39,068 nt of DNA. It comes from Alphaproteobacteria bacterium. Lineage in GTDB: Bacteria; Pseudomonadota; Alphaproteobacteria; SHVW01. Location: assembly GCA_016869645.1 (NCBI GenBank), contig VGDO01000031.1, positions 1 through 39,068 on the forward strand, given 5' to 3'. Position 1 is the first letter of the stretch. Each line of letters starts with the position of its first letter. The position numbers and the translations under genes were made by a program. The notes beneath the pieces are model-generated. The model ran no database searches. It saw only the letters and a list, made by a program, of their open reading frames with translations, and was not told the origin of the DNA. Positions 1 through 7,885 of the stretch are shown here, piece after piece.

Positions 1-2
1 TC

Positions 3-743
3 AATGCGTCTCCGGACCTCCGCCAGCAGATCGAACGCACCGCCGTGCTGCATCCACGCGAAGGCCTCCGTCACTCGCCCATCTGCGGCGTGATCCTCAC
101 GGGTGGAGACGTCGATGTCATCGCCGGGCTGTTGACGATGCGCGAACGCCAGGCTTTTCGGCTCTACGCCACAATGCGCATCCATGCCGTGCTGGCCGCC
201 AATCCCATCTTCGAGGTGCTGGCGCGCGACGTCGTTGACCGGATCGAAGTGTCCGTCGATCGCCCCTTCGTGCTCAATGGCGATCTGACGGCGACGATGT
301 TTGCGGTTCCGGGGAAAGTCCCGCTCTACCTCGAGGAAGCCGGTGAGACGCCGCAATCTGTCATGGACGGCACGTCCATCGGCCTCGATATCAGGCAGGG
401 CAACCGACGCCTGGTCTTCATTCCCGGCTGCGCGGCAATGACCTCCGATCTGCGCGCCCGGTTGTCCGGCGCTGACCTGGTCTTCTTCGACGGCACGCTG
501 TGGCGGGACGACGAGATGATCACCGCCGGGATCGGACAAAAGTCCGGCCGACGCATGGGACATATGAGTCTCAGCGGGCCCGACGGAACGATCGCGGCCT
601 TTCAGACCATCGCGGTCGGCCGCAAGATCATCATCCACATGAACAGTTCGAATCCCGTGCTGCTGGCCGATTCGCCGGAGCGCGCCGAGGCCGAGGCCGC
701 CGGTTGGACGATCGCCAGGGACGGAATGGAGCTCGAGCTATGA
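3..743 (+). CDS. pqqB: PqqB, PQQ biosynthesis metallo-hydrolase-fold protein (5' partial)
   Basis: The reading frame is open from the first base, and the N-terminal part lies outside the window; the visible part starts at NASPDLRQQI, a typical internal PqqB stretch, and has 246 residues. PqqB has a metallo-beta-lactamase-like fold and takes part in pyrroloquinoline quinone synthesis, probably hydroxylating the PqqA-derived tyrosine part. Visible family features are GGDVDVIAGLLTMRE, the FFDGTLWRDDEM block and the IIHMNSSNP stretch near the C terminus. The stop overlaps the pqqC start (ATGA at 740-743), so translation is coupled. The order pqqB-C-D-E is standard; pqqA would be expected just upstream of the window. 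Identity is secure; the true start is not visible. Confidence 0.96.
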   Translation, partial: NASPDLRQQIERTAVLHPREGLRHSPICGVILTGGDVDVIAGLLTMRERQAFRLYATMRIHAVLAANPIFEVLARDVVDRIEVSVDRPFVLNGDLTATMFAVPGKVPLYLEEAGETPQSVMDGTSIGLDIRQGNRRLVFIPGCAAMTSDLRARLSGADLVFFDGTLWRDDEMITAGIGQKSGRRMGHMSLSGPDGTIAAFQTIAVGRKIIIHMNSSNPVLLADSPERAEAEAAGWTIARDGMELEL

Positions 744-1480
744 GCGGTGGGGTTCTGACTGCTGACGAGTTGGAAGCAGCGCTGCGCGCGGTCGGAGACG
801 AGCGCTACCACATCCATCACCCGTTCCACCATTCACTGCACGGTGGAAAGCTGACGCGCAACCAGGTGCAGGCCTGGGCGCTCAACCGCTATTACTATCA
901 GGCGTCGATTCCGGCCAAGGACGCCACGCTGATGGCGCGTTTTCCGACCGCCGAAGAACGCCGGGAGTGGCGCCGCCGGATCGAGGACCATGACGGCAAT
1001 GGCGTTGCACCCGGCGGCATCGAGCGCTGGCTGAAGCTCGCAGAGGGCATCGGCCTGAGCCGCGCGATGGTGGAAAGCACGGCGTACATTCTTCCTGTCA
1101 CTCGCTTTGCCGTCGATGCCTATGTCCATTTCGTTCGCGACCGCACTCTCCTGGAGGCCGTTGCGTCTTCGCTGACGGAGCTGTTCTCGCCTCAGATCAT
1201 TTCCGAGCGGGTCTTGGGCATGCTGACGAACTACGACTGGATCAAGCCCGAGACGCTGGCCTACTTCACGCCGCGTCTCAACCAGGCACCGAGGGACAGC
1301 GACTGGGCCTTGTCGTACGTGAAGGCTCACGCGACAACCCGGGAGAAGCAGGAAGCGGTTCTGGCCGCGCTACGCTTCAAGTGCGACGTGCTGTGGTCGC
1401 AGCTCGACGGTCTCTACTTCTCCTATGTCGCCCCCGGCTTCATCCCGCCGGGCGCTTTCAACCCGGCTCGGATGTCATGA
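740..1480 (+). CDS. pqqC: PqqC, pyrroloquinoline-quinone synthase
   Basis: A 246-residue protein of full family length. PqqC is a cofactorless oxidase of the heme-oxygenase-like fold that performs the last step of PQQ synthesis, an eight-electron oxidation with ring closure of AHQQ in the cytoplasm. The sequence shows the expected HHPFHHSLHGG motif near the N terminus, the NRYYYQ helix, RIEDHDG around residues 80-86, and the TELFSP and MLTNYDWI blocks. It overlaps pqqB by 4 nt and pqqD by 4 nt. The ATG at 740 is the only start that fits both the overlap and family length. A second protein with the same general fold but a different, diiron-like ligand set is encoded at 20173-20892. Confidence 0.98.
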   Translation: MSGGVLTADELEAALRAVGDERYHIHHPFHHSLHGGKLTRNQVQAWALNRYYYQASIPAKDATLMARFPTAEERREWRRRIEDHDGNGVAPGGIERWLKLAEGIGLSRAMVESTAYILPVTRFAVDAYVHFVRDRTLLEAVASSLTELFSPQIISERVLGMLTNYDWIKPETLAYFTPRLNQAPRDSDWALSYVKAHATTREKQEAVLAALRFKCDVLWSQLDGLYFSYVAPGFIPPGAFNPARMS

Positions 1481-1749
1481 CAGGTACGGCGCGCACGCCA
1501 TCCTTCCGGCCCGGCGTCAAATTCCGATTTGATTCCGTGCGCGATGCCTGGGTTCTGCTGGCGCCCGAAAAGCTGTTTCTGCTCGATGAGATCGGCGTCG
1601 AAATCCTGAAACTGGTCGATGGGACGCGCTCGATCGATGGAATCATCGATGACCTGGCGGCACGCTTCACGGCGCCGCGCGCGGAGATCGCGCGGGATGT
1701 CGTCGGCGCGCTCGAAGACCTGTCGGCGCGGGGAGCTGTCGAGCTATGA
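1477..1749 (+). CDS. pqqD: PqqD, peptide chaperone for PqqA
   Basis: A 90-residue protein of normal PqqD size, beginning at the ATG that overlaps the pqqC stop. PqqD is a RiPP-recognition-element-type peptide chaperone: it binds the PqqA precursor peptide and presents it to the radical-SAM enzyme PqqE. The sequence carries the usual FRPGVKFRFDSVRD N-terminal beta region, the LLAPEKLFLLDEIGVEILKLVDG core and an acidic, helical C-terminal half. It overlaps pqqE by 4 nt (ATGA at 1746-1749). In some bacteria pqqC and pqqD are fused; here they are separate but translationally coupled. Confidence 0.96.
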   Translation: MTGTARTPSFRPGVKFRFDSVRDAWVLLAPEKLFLLDEIGVEILKLVDGTRSIDGIIDDLAARFTAPRAEIARDVVGALEDLSARGAVEL

Positions 1750-2849
1750 CCCCGCTCGCGCCGCCGATGGCTCTGATCGCCGAGCTGACGCATCGCTGCC
1801 CGCTCCAATGCTCATACTGCTCGAATCCGCTCCATCTCGATGCTGCCAGAAACGAACTTCAAACCCGGGACTGGAAGAACGTCCTGACCGAGGCCGCCCG
1901 CCTCGGCGTGCTGCAAATCCACTTTTCCGGCGGCGAGCCCATGGCGCGGCCGGATCTTGTGGAGTTGGTGGCACATGCATCAGCGTCGGGGCTTTATATA
2001 AACCTGATCACATCGGGCGTGTTGCTGACGGACGCGATGATGTCGCCGCTCCTGTCGGCGGGTATCGACCATATCCAGGTCAGCTTCCAGGACACGCAGG
2101 AGACGAGCGCCGACAGGTTTGGCGGCTACCATTGCGGACACGCAAAGAAGCTGGAGGCTGCGCGCCGTATCCGCGAAAGCGGCCTGCCGCTGACAGCGAA
2201 TTTTGTCATTCACAAGCAGAACGCCGCGCGCATCCGGGAGATGCTGGCTCTTGGCGAGGAGCTGGGTGCGCAACGCATCGAGATAGCGCACACGCAGTAC
2301 TATGGGTGGGCGCTGCTCAATCGAAAGGCCCTGCTGCCCAGCCGAGCGCAGCTTGCATTGGTGACCGAGGCTGTCATCGATGCGCAGGCGCGGCTATCGG
2401 GCAGGATCACGATCGACTATGTCGTGCCCGACTACTATGCGGAACGGCCGAAAGCATGCATGGGCGGCTGGGGCAACCGGTTCATCGTGATCGCTCCCTC
2501 GGGCAAGGCCCTCCCCTGCCACGCCGCTGAATCGATACCGGGCATGGTCTTTCCCTCGGTTCGCGACACCACGCTCGGCGAGATCTGGACGGCGTCCGAC
2601 GCGTTCCGGAAATACCGCGGCACCGGCTGGATGCCCGTGACTTGCCGCAATTGCGATCGAAGGGAAATCGATTGGGGTGGATGCCGCTGCCAGGCGCTTG
2701 CGCTGGCGGGAGATGCAGGTGCCACAGACCCCGCTTGTTCACTTTCTCCGCATCACCACGTGATGCACGAAGCGATCGCGGCGGCGACCGATGCGGCGCT
2801 GGACCTCATTCCGCGCCGGCCGGGTCTCTTGCCGGCGCAGGGCGCCTAA
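1746..2849 (+). CDS. pqqE: PqqE, radical SAM/SPASM enzyme of PQQ biosynthesis
   Basis: A 367-residue radical SAM protein that joins Glu and Tyr side chains within PqqA by a C-C bond, the first committed step of PQQ synthesis. The [4Fe-4S] SAM-binding motif is C18-x3-C22-x2-C25, followed by SNPLHL; FSGGEPMARPDL is the SAM-domain GGE motif. The C-terminal SPASM part has ACMGGWGNRF, LPCHAA, the CRNC/GGCRCQA cysteines and a final DPAC, as in other PqqE proteins. The start overlaps the pqqD stop. The gene ends 1 bp before the stop of the convergent SDR-like gene, so there is no room for a dedicated terminator. No PQQ-dependent dehydrogenase is encoded in the window. Confidence 0.98.
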   Translation: MTPLAPPMALIAELTHRCPLQCSYCSNPLHLDAARNELQTRDWKNVLTEAARLGVLQIHFSGGEPMARPDLVELVAHASASGLYINLITSGVLLTDAMMSPLLSAGIDHIQVSFQDTQETSADRFGGYHCGHAKKLEAARRIRESGLPLTANFVIHKQNAARIREMLALGEELGAQRIEIAHTQYYGWALLNRKALLPSRAQLALVTEAVIDAQARLSGRITIDYVVPDYYAERPKACMGGWGNRFIVIAPSGKALPCHAAESIPGMVFPSVRDTTLGEIWTASDAFRKYRGTGWMPVTCRNCDRREIDWGGCRCQALALAGDAGATDPACSLSPHHHVMHEAIAAATDAALDLIPRRPGLLPAQGA

Positions 2850-2850
2850 C

Positions 2851-3609
2851 TCACGGCAGATAATGCCCGCCGTTGACATGCATCGTCTGGCCCGTGATGA
2901 AGCGCGATTGCGGCAGGCAGAGGTGGCGCACCATGGCGGCGATCTCCTCCGGCCGTCCTTTGCGGCCCATGGGGGGCGTCTCGCCGCCGGGATGATGGCC
3001 CGATCCGCCGGCCGAGGCGCCGCGCGCGGTGTCGATCACGCCCGGCACCACGCAGTTTGCCGTGATGCCCTTCTGCGCATATTCGATCGCCAGCGCCTTG
3101 GTCAGGCCGACGATGCCGGCCTTGGCGGCGATCACATGCGCGCGCTCGGCCGCCCCCATGTGCCCGGTCCGTCCGCCGATGTTGACGATGGTGCCGGCGC
3201 CGGCCTTGAGCATGTGCGGCACCGCGGCACGCGCGCATAGGAAGGCGCCGTCGAGCGCGATCGCCATGATCTCGCGCCATTGCGCCAGCGTCATGGATTC
3301 GAAGGCCTGCTGCCTGCGCACCGCGGCGTTGTTGACCAGGATATCAAGCCCGCCGAACGCGGCGAGTGCGGCGTCGACCATGCCCTTGACTGCAGCCTCG
3401 CTGGTCACATCGGCCATGTGGGCGATCGCGCGCCCCTGCTTCCGGGTCACAAGGCCGACCGTTTCCTCGACGCCAGCGCGATCCGCGCGCGCATTGACCA
3501 CCACGGCGGCTCCGGCATCGGCCAGCGCCAGCACGATGGCGCGGCCGATATTGCGGGCCGAGCCCGTGACGATCGCGACCTTGCCGGCGAGCGGCGCATC
3601 CTCGGCCAT
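2851..3609 (-). CDS. Short-chain dehydrogenase/reductase-like protein lacking the catalytic Ser and Tyr
   Basis: A 252-residue protein with the Rossmann-fold layout of FabG-like SDRs: a modified nucleotide-binding loop TGSARNIG (residues 15-22, Asn where Gly is usual), LVNNAA at 91-96, the active-site region and VNGGHYLP at the C terminus. The usual Ser-Tyr-x3-Lys set is not intact. By alignment to YxxxK with Lys163, the Tyr position is Val159, and the Ser position 13 residues before it is Gly146. Similar RAHV(V/I)xAKAG variants exist as an SDR subfamily, so this is probably a stable subfamily trait rather than a broken gene. It could bind NAD(P) with different chemistry. It is transcribed divergently from the ABC operon at 3740; substrate unknown. 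Confidence 0.88.
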   Translation of the reverse strand: MAEDAPLAGKVAIVTGSARNIGRAIVLALADAGAAVVVNARADRAGVEETVGLVTRKQGRAIAHMADVTSEAAVKGMVDAALAAFGGLDILVNNAAVRRQQAFESMTLAQWREIMAIALDGAFLCARAAVPHMLKAGAGTIVNIGGRTGHMGAAERAHVIAAKAGIVGLTKALAIEYAQKGITANCVVPGVIDTARGASAGGSGHHPGGETPPMGRKGRPEEIAAMVRHLCLPQSRFITGQTMHVNGGHYLP

Positions 3610-3672
3610 GGCCGATCTCCATCCTCAAATGGTGGCGTGACGCAAAGGGCCGGTATAGTTTCACCGGGAACA

Positions 3673-3696
3673 AGGGCGGTCAACGCGCCGGCTGGT
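3673..3696. repeat. Direct-repeat copy A shared with 4857-4878
   Basis: AGGGCGGTCAA, six bases, then GGCTGGT. The same two blocks with a four-base spacer occur at 4857-4878, ahead of the next gene of the same operon. It may be a duplicated leader or a shared binding site; coincidence is possible. Confidence 0.35.
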
Positions 3697-3718
3697 GCTG
3701 TCCCCATGAGACAGCACC
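3694..3718 (+). promoter_or_regulatory. 8-9-8 inverted repeat just upstream of the ABC ATPase ribosome-binding site
   Basis: GGTGCTGT (3694-3701) and ACAGCACC (3711-3718) are perfect inverted repeats separated by 9 bases. The right arm ends two bases before the Shine-Dalgarno-like GGGGAGGT (3721-3728) of the gene at 3740. The dyad lies in the 130 bp divergent region between the SDR-like gene and the ABC operon. It could be an operator for a dimeric repressor or an mRNA hairpin that affects ribosome access. Nothing in the window encodes an obvious cognate regulator. Confidence 0.5.
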
Positions 3719-3739
3719 CAGGGGAGGTAATCGCGAGTT

Positions 3740-4810
3740 ATGGCCGACGTCGAACTGAGCGGTCTCACCAAGCGCTTCGGCGCGCTGGCGGTCGTCGACC
3801 GTGTCGAGCTCAAGGTCGCGCACGGCCAGCTCGTCTGCCTGCTCGGCCCGTCCGGCTGCGGCAAGACCACGACCCTTCGGCTGATCGCGGGATTCCTCGA
3901 ACCCGACGAGGGCACGATCGTGGTCGGCGGCCGCAAGCTGTCGGGGCCCGGCAGCGCCTTGCCGCCCGAGCGGCGCAACATGTCGATGATCTTCCAGAGC
4001 TACGCGCTCTGGCCGCACATGACGATCCGCGAGAACGTCGCCTATGGCCTGACGCTGCGCCGCCTGCCGGCCGACGAGATCCAGCGCCGCGTCGCCGCCA
4101 TCCTCGACGTCACCCATATGAGCCAGTTCGCCGACCGCTATCCCGGGGAACTATCGGGCGGCCAGCAGCAGCGCGTGGCGCTGGCGCGCGCGCTCGTCGT
4201 CCAGCCCGAGACCCTTTTGCTCGACGAGCCGATCTCCAATCTCGACGCCAATCTGCGCGAGGAGATGCGCTTCGAGGTGCGCCGCCTGCACGACGAGTAC
4301 AAGTACACGACCGTCTACGTCACCCACGACCAGGCCGAGGCGATGACGACGGCCGATCTCATCGTCGTGATGAACCGCGGCCGCATCGAGCAGACGGGCA
4401 CGCCGCGCCAGATCTTCGAGGAGCCGAACACCGAATTCGTCGCGCGCTTCCTCGGCGGCACCAACATCCTGCGCGGCCGGCGTCTGGGCGGTTCGGGGCC
4501 CGAGATCGTAGATTGCGGCGCGATCAAGCTGGTCTGCGAGCGCGGGCGGGGCACGGGAGAGACGGCGCCGGTCTCGATCCGGCTGCACCAGATCGAGCTG
4601 CACCGATCGCAACCGCCCGGCGACGGCCGCAATGTCGCCCCGGCTGAGGTGCGCCGGCAGGTCTATCTGGGCGCGACGCGCGACTATCTGGTGGCGCTCG
4701 CCGACGGCACCGAGCTGCGCGCCGTCACCCCGTCCGACCTCGATATCGCGGCCGGAACGCCGATCTGGATCAGGCTGCCGCCGGAGCGCTGTCGTGCCCT
4801 CGCATCTTGA
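3740..4810 (+). CDS. ABC transporter ATP-binding protein, Fe(III)/phosphonate (FbpC/PotA) type
   Basis: A 356-residue ATPase that powers the importer encoded with it. Walker A is GPSGCGKT (residues 36-43); a Q-loop MIFQSYALWPH, the signature LSGGQQQRVALARAL, Walker B LLLDEP and the switch-histidine segment VTHDQAEAM are all present. The C-terminal ~110 residues (from about residue 245) form a TOBE-like regulatory domain, as in FbpC, PotA and PhnT proteins. The start is the ATG following GGGGAGGT. The gene heads a three-gene operon with a binding protein and a fused permease. Family members carry ferric iron, spermidine/putrescine, 2-aminoethylphosphonate, thiamine or sulfate; the exact substrate cannot be assigned. 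Confidence 0.95.
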   Translation: MADVELSGLTKRFGALAVVDRVELKVAHGQLVCLLGPSGCGKTTTLRLIAGFLEPDEGTIVVGGRKLSGPGSALPPERRNMSMIFQSYALWPHMTIRENVAYGLTLRRLPADEIQRRVAAILDVTHMSQFADRYPGELSGGQQQRVALARALVVQPETLLLDEPISNLDANLREEMRFEVRRLHDEYKYTTVYVTHDQAEAMTTADLIVVMNRGRIEQTGTPRQIFEEPNTEFVARFLGGTNILRGRRLGGSGPEIVDCGAIKLVCERGRGTGETAPVSIRLHQIELHRSQPPGDGRNVAPAEVRRQVYLGATRDYLVALADGTELRAVTPSDLDIAAGTPIWIRLPPERCRALAS

Positions 4811-4856
4811 GATCCGGGGCCTCCTGAGCCGGCGTCCTGCGCTTGGCGTCAGGACC

Positions 4857-4878
4857 AGGGCGGTCAATAATGGCTGGT
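4857..4878. repeat. Direct-repeat copy B shared with 3673-3696
   Basis: AGGGCGGTCAA, TAAT, GGCTGGT, in the 111 bp gap between the ATPase and the binding-protein gene. See the entry at 3673-3696. A short hairpin (GTCCTG/CAGGAC) lies directly upstream at about 4834-4855. Confidence 0.35.
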
Positions 4879-4921
4879 CCACGCGTTCAATATGGTCGGT
4901 CACAATCTGGGGAGGACAGTC

Positions 4922-5965
4922 ATGAAGGCCTATCGCACGGGCTTGCTGGCCCTGGCGCTGTCGGTCGCCGCCGGTGCGGCGCTCGCGGCGGCTCCGGCGC
5001 CGAGCCCCCTGACGCCGCAGCTCATCGAGGCGGCGAAGAAGGAGGGCGTGGTCCACTTCTACACCGCCGTCGACCTGCAGCTCGCCGAAGTCGTGGCGAA
5101 GCAATTCGAGCAGAAATATCCGGGCATCAAGGTGGTGGTCGAGCGCAACGGCTCGGAGCGCCTGTTCCAGCGCATCGGCCAGGAAGTGACGGCCAACATC
5201 CACAATTGCGACGTCGTCAACACGTCCGACGCCGCGCACTTCGTGCGCTGGAAGAAGGACAAGCTGCTGACGCCCTACGTGACGCCCGACATTGCCGACA
5301 ATTTTGCCGCCGACCAACGCGATCCCGAAGGCTACTACGCCAACTGGCGCAACACGCTGAGCCCGATCTTCGTCAATACCAAGCTGGTCAGCGAAGCCGA
5401 GACGCCCAAGAGTTTCAAGGATCTGCTCGATCCGAAATGGGCGGGCAAGCTGACCAAGGCCCATCCCGGTTATTCCGGCGTGGTCATGACCGCGACCTTC
5501 CAGGTATCGACCGCGCTCGGCTGGGGCTACTTCGAGCAGCTCGCCAAGCAGAAGCCGATGCAGCTCCAGTCCGCGACCGATCCGCCGCGCAAAGTGTCGG
5601 CCGGTGAGCGCGAGGTCGCGGTCGACGGCACCGAGTACCTGGCATTCACGCTGATCGAGAAGGGCAATCCGCTCAAGATCGTCTACCCGTCCGAGGGCAC
5701 GCCGATGATCACCTCGCCCGCGGCGGTCATGGCCAAGGCGCCGCACCCCAACGCTGCGCGCGTGTTCTACCACTACATCCACACGCTCGAGGCGCAGCAG
5801 ATGCTGGTCGACCAGGGCGGCCTCAGGTCGGTTCACAAGCAGGTCAAGGAGCCTTCCGGTCGCGTGCCGCTCAGCAAGATCAAGCTGCTGCCCGAAGATG
5901 CGGTAGCGGTCGAGCGCGAGGCAGAGGCGATCAAACGGCGCTACCGTCAGATCTTCGGCACCTGA
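4922..5965 (+). CDS. Extracellular solute-binding protein, Fe(III)-ABC type (SBP family 1/6)
   Basis: A 347-residue periplasmic binding protein. The ATG at 4922 follows GGGGAGGACA at good spacing and begins a clear signal peptide (KAYR, a hydrophobic core, then an Ala-rich cleavage region near residue 22-24); an upstream ATG at 4892 in the same frame would bury it. Mature features include VHFYTAVDLQLAEVV, FEQKYPGIKV and NTKLV, the layout of the FbpA/PotD-like group. A convincing C-terminal Tyr-Tyr pair that marks classical ferric-binding FbpA proteins is not obvious, so an organic ligand such as a phosphonate or carboxylate is possible. It sits between its ATPase and permease. Confidence 0.92.
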   Translation: MKAYRTGLLALALSVAAGAALAAAPAPSPLTPQLIEAAKKEGVVHFYTAVDLQLAEVVAKQFEQKYPGIKVVVERNGSERLFQRIGQEVTANIHNCDVVNTSDAAHFVRWKKDKLLTPYVTPDIADNFAADQRDPEGYYANWRNTLSPIFVNTKLVSEAETPKSFKDLLDPKWAGKLTKAHPGYSGVVMTATFQVSTALGWGYFEQLAKQKPMQLQSATDPPRKVSAGEREVAVDGTEYLAFTLIEKGNPLKIVYPSEGTPMITSPAAVMAKAPHPNAARVFYHYIHTLEAQQMLVDQGGLRSVHKQVKEPSGRVPLSKIKLLPEDAVAVEREAEAIKRRYRQIFGT

Positions 5966-6013
5966 GTGGCGCGGTCGAAGTCTCAGTTAGAGTCTGGTCC
6001 GTTTGAATCGCTG

Positions 6014-6123
6014 CCTCCCTCGCGCACAGCGCGGGGGAGGGTTGGGGTGGGGGCCCTCGCGGTCCGGCGTTTCCTCCCCTTCGGGCCCCCACCTCGATCC
6101 TCCCCCGCCTGCGGCGAGGGAGG
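6014..6123. repeat. ~110 bp palindromic intergenic repeat
   Basis: The left arm (6014-6056) and right arm (6083-6123) are inverted copies: the left begins CCTCCCTCGC and runs to GGTGGGGGCCC; the right begins GGGCCCCCACCTC and ends GCGAGGGAGG. The loop is about 26 bases. The element can form a long GC-rich hairpin. It fills the gap between the binding-protein and permease genes and ends just before the possible permease starts. Similar GC-rich palindromes are scattered in many alphaproteobacterial genomes; the copy at 20089-20136 shares the GCGGGGGAGGGTT core. Confidence 0.85.
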
Positions 6124-6180
6124 AAGGTGCGGCCCCTCGTGAACGGGATCCGCTCTGGCTCTACGACCCTCGATGGGGCA

Positions 6181-7866
6181 ATGGCCCGTCGGCGGTTCGA
6201 CCCGTCGGCGCCGATCTTTGCGCTGTTCGCGCTGCTGCTGGCAATTCTCGTCTTCCTGCCGATGGGGTGGCTCGCCGTCTTCAGCGTGCGCGGGCCGGAC
6301 GGCGCCGCAACCCTGACCTACTTCGCCCAGCTCGTCACCGACGACGAGATGGTGCGACCGCTGATCGTCACGTTGATCGTGGCAACCAGCGTGTCGACGC
6401 TCTGCACCCTGGTCGCGACACCCATGGCCTGGCTGATCGCGCGCACCGACATGCCGTTCGCGCGGCCGATCCGGCTCCTGGTCATGGCCTCGTTCGTGAC
6501 CCCGCCCTTTCTGGGCGCGGTCGCCTGGGAGATCCTGGCCGCCCCCAACAGCGGGCTGATCAACCAGGTCTATCGCCTCGCCTTCGGGCTCGGCCGTTCC
6601 GACCGCTTGATCGACATCTACACGGTCTATGGCCTGATCCTGGCGATCGCCAATTACACCTTCCCCTATGTTTTCATCCTGGTCGCCAACGGGCTCGATC
6701 GCATTCCCTCGGACCTCGAGGACGCATCCTCGATCCTCGGCGCATCGCGCTGGCGCACCGCCGCGCGCATCACGGTGCCACTCGTCCTGCCCGCCATCGT
6801 CGCCGGCACGCTCATCGCCTTCTTGCAGGCGATGAACAATTTCGGCTCGCCGGCCATCATCGCGCTCCCGGCCGGATTCCACACCATGACGACCAAGATC
6901 TGGAGCATGTTCCAGTATCCGCCACAGCCGGGCATGGCGGCGGCGGCGGCCGTGCCGCTGCTCGCCGTGACCATTATGCTGCTGCACCTGCAGCGCGCGG
7001 CACTCGGCCGTCGCAGCTATGCGGTGGTCGGCGGCAAAGGCGCCCAGGCGCGCATCATCCGGCTCGGCTGGCTGCGCTGGGCGGCGCTCGCCTATTGCGG
7101 CGCCGTCGTGTCCGCCGCGGTGATCTTCCCCTATATCGCGCTCATCCTGACCGCGTTTGCCAAGACGCTGACCATCACCTGGGCGCCCGAAGGCTTCGGC
7201 CTCGGCAATTTCGAGTTCGTGTTTTTCGAATTTTCGAGCACGAAGCCGGCACTGTGGAACACCATGCTGCTCGGCGTCATGGCCGCGACGGCGGGAACCG
7301 CGGTCACGCTGATCATCGCCTACGTCACGTCGCGCCAGGCGGTGCCCGGCCATCGCGTGCTCGGCTTCCTCGCCACGGCGCCGATCGCGATCCCCGGCAT
7401 CGTGTTCGGCGTCGGCCTGTTCTTTGCCTATACGCACCCGCCGCTCGTGCTCTACGGCACGCTGACCATCATGTTCATCGCGTTTCTCACCACCGAGCTG
7501 CCGATCGGCTATCAGCAGTTCCAGGCGGCGTTCCGCGGCATCCACATCGAGCTCGAGGAAGCGAGCCGCATCCTCGGCGCGACGCGCCTCAGGTCGCTCA
7601 GGGACATCGTGGCGCCGCTGATCACGACGGCCGTGGTGTCGACCTGGTGCTTCATCTTCATCGCGGCGATCCGCGAGCTGTCGGCCGCCGTGCTGCTCTA
7701 CACGGCGAACACCAAGGTGCTCTCGGTGGTGATCTACGACCTGAACGAGAACGGCGAGCTGGGCGCGATCGCCGTCCTCGGTCTGCTCATGCTGGCCGTG
7801 ACCTTCGCGGTCGTTGCGGTCGCCTACCGGCTGCCGCGGGCGACGTCGATCCCGACCTCGGCGTGA
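6181..7866 (+). CDS. ABC transporter permease, double-length FbpB/PhnU type
   Basis: An inner-membrane protein of about 561 residues with two consecutive BPD-transport permease domains, so one chain supplies both halves of the channel. Each half carries an EAA-like loop that contacts the ATPase: DLEDASSILGASRWRT in the first and ELEEASRILGATRLRS in the second. Many hydrophobic spans are visible, starting with IFALFALLLAILVFLP. I chose the ATG at 6181, which leaves a short basic N-tail (MARRRF) before the first span. In-frame GTGs at 6127 and 6139 would extend into or next to the palindromic repeat, although AGGAAGG lies about 11 nt before the 6139 GTG, so that start remains possible. It ends 19 bp before a convergent gene. 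Confidence 0.93.
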   Translation: MARRRFDPSAPIFALFALLLAILVFLPMGWLAVFSVRGPDGAATLTYFAQLVTDDEMVRPLIVTLIVATSVSTLCTLVATPMAWLIARTDMPFARPIRLLVMASFVTPPFLGAVAWEILAAPNSGLINQVYRLAFGLGRSDRLIDIYTVYGLILAIANYTFPYVFILVANGLDRIPSDLEDASSILGASRWRTAARITVPLVLPAIVAGTLIAFLQAMNNFGSPAIIALPAGFHTMTTKIWSMFQYPPQPGMAAAAAVPLLAVTIMLLHLQRAALGRRSYAVVGGKGAQARIIRLGWLRWAALAYCGAVVSAAVIFPYIALILTAFAKTLTITWAPEGFGLGNFEFVFFEFSSTKPALWNTMLLGVMAATAGTAVTLIIAYVTSRQAVPGHRVLGFLATAPIAIPGIVFGVGLFFAYTHPPLVLYGTLTIMFIAFLTTELPIGYQQFQAAFRGIHIELEEASRILGATRLRSLRDIVAPLITTAVVSTWCFIFIAAIRELSAAVLLYTANTKVLSVVIYDLNENGELGAIAVLGLLMLAVTFAVVAVAYRLPRATSIPTSA

Positions 7867-7885
7867 TCAGGGCTTCAGGCGTCGT

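Noticed and set aside
4151..5836. 561-codon open frame on the minus strand opposite the ABC ATPase and binding protein
   Set aside because: It is antisense to two well-recognised genes, and its translation is low-complexity (His/Arg/Asp/Leu-rich) with no motif. Long antisense frames are expected at this GC content.
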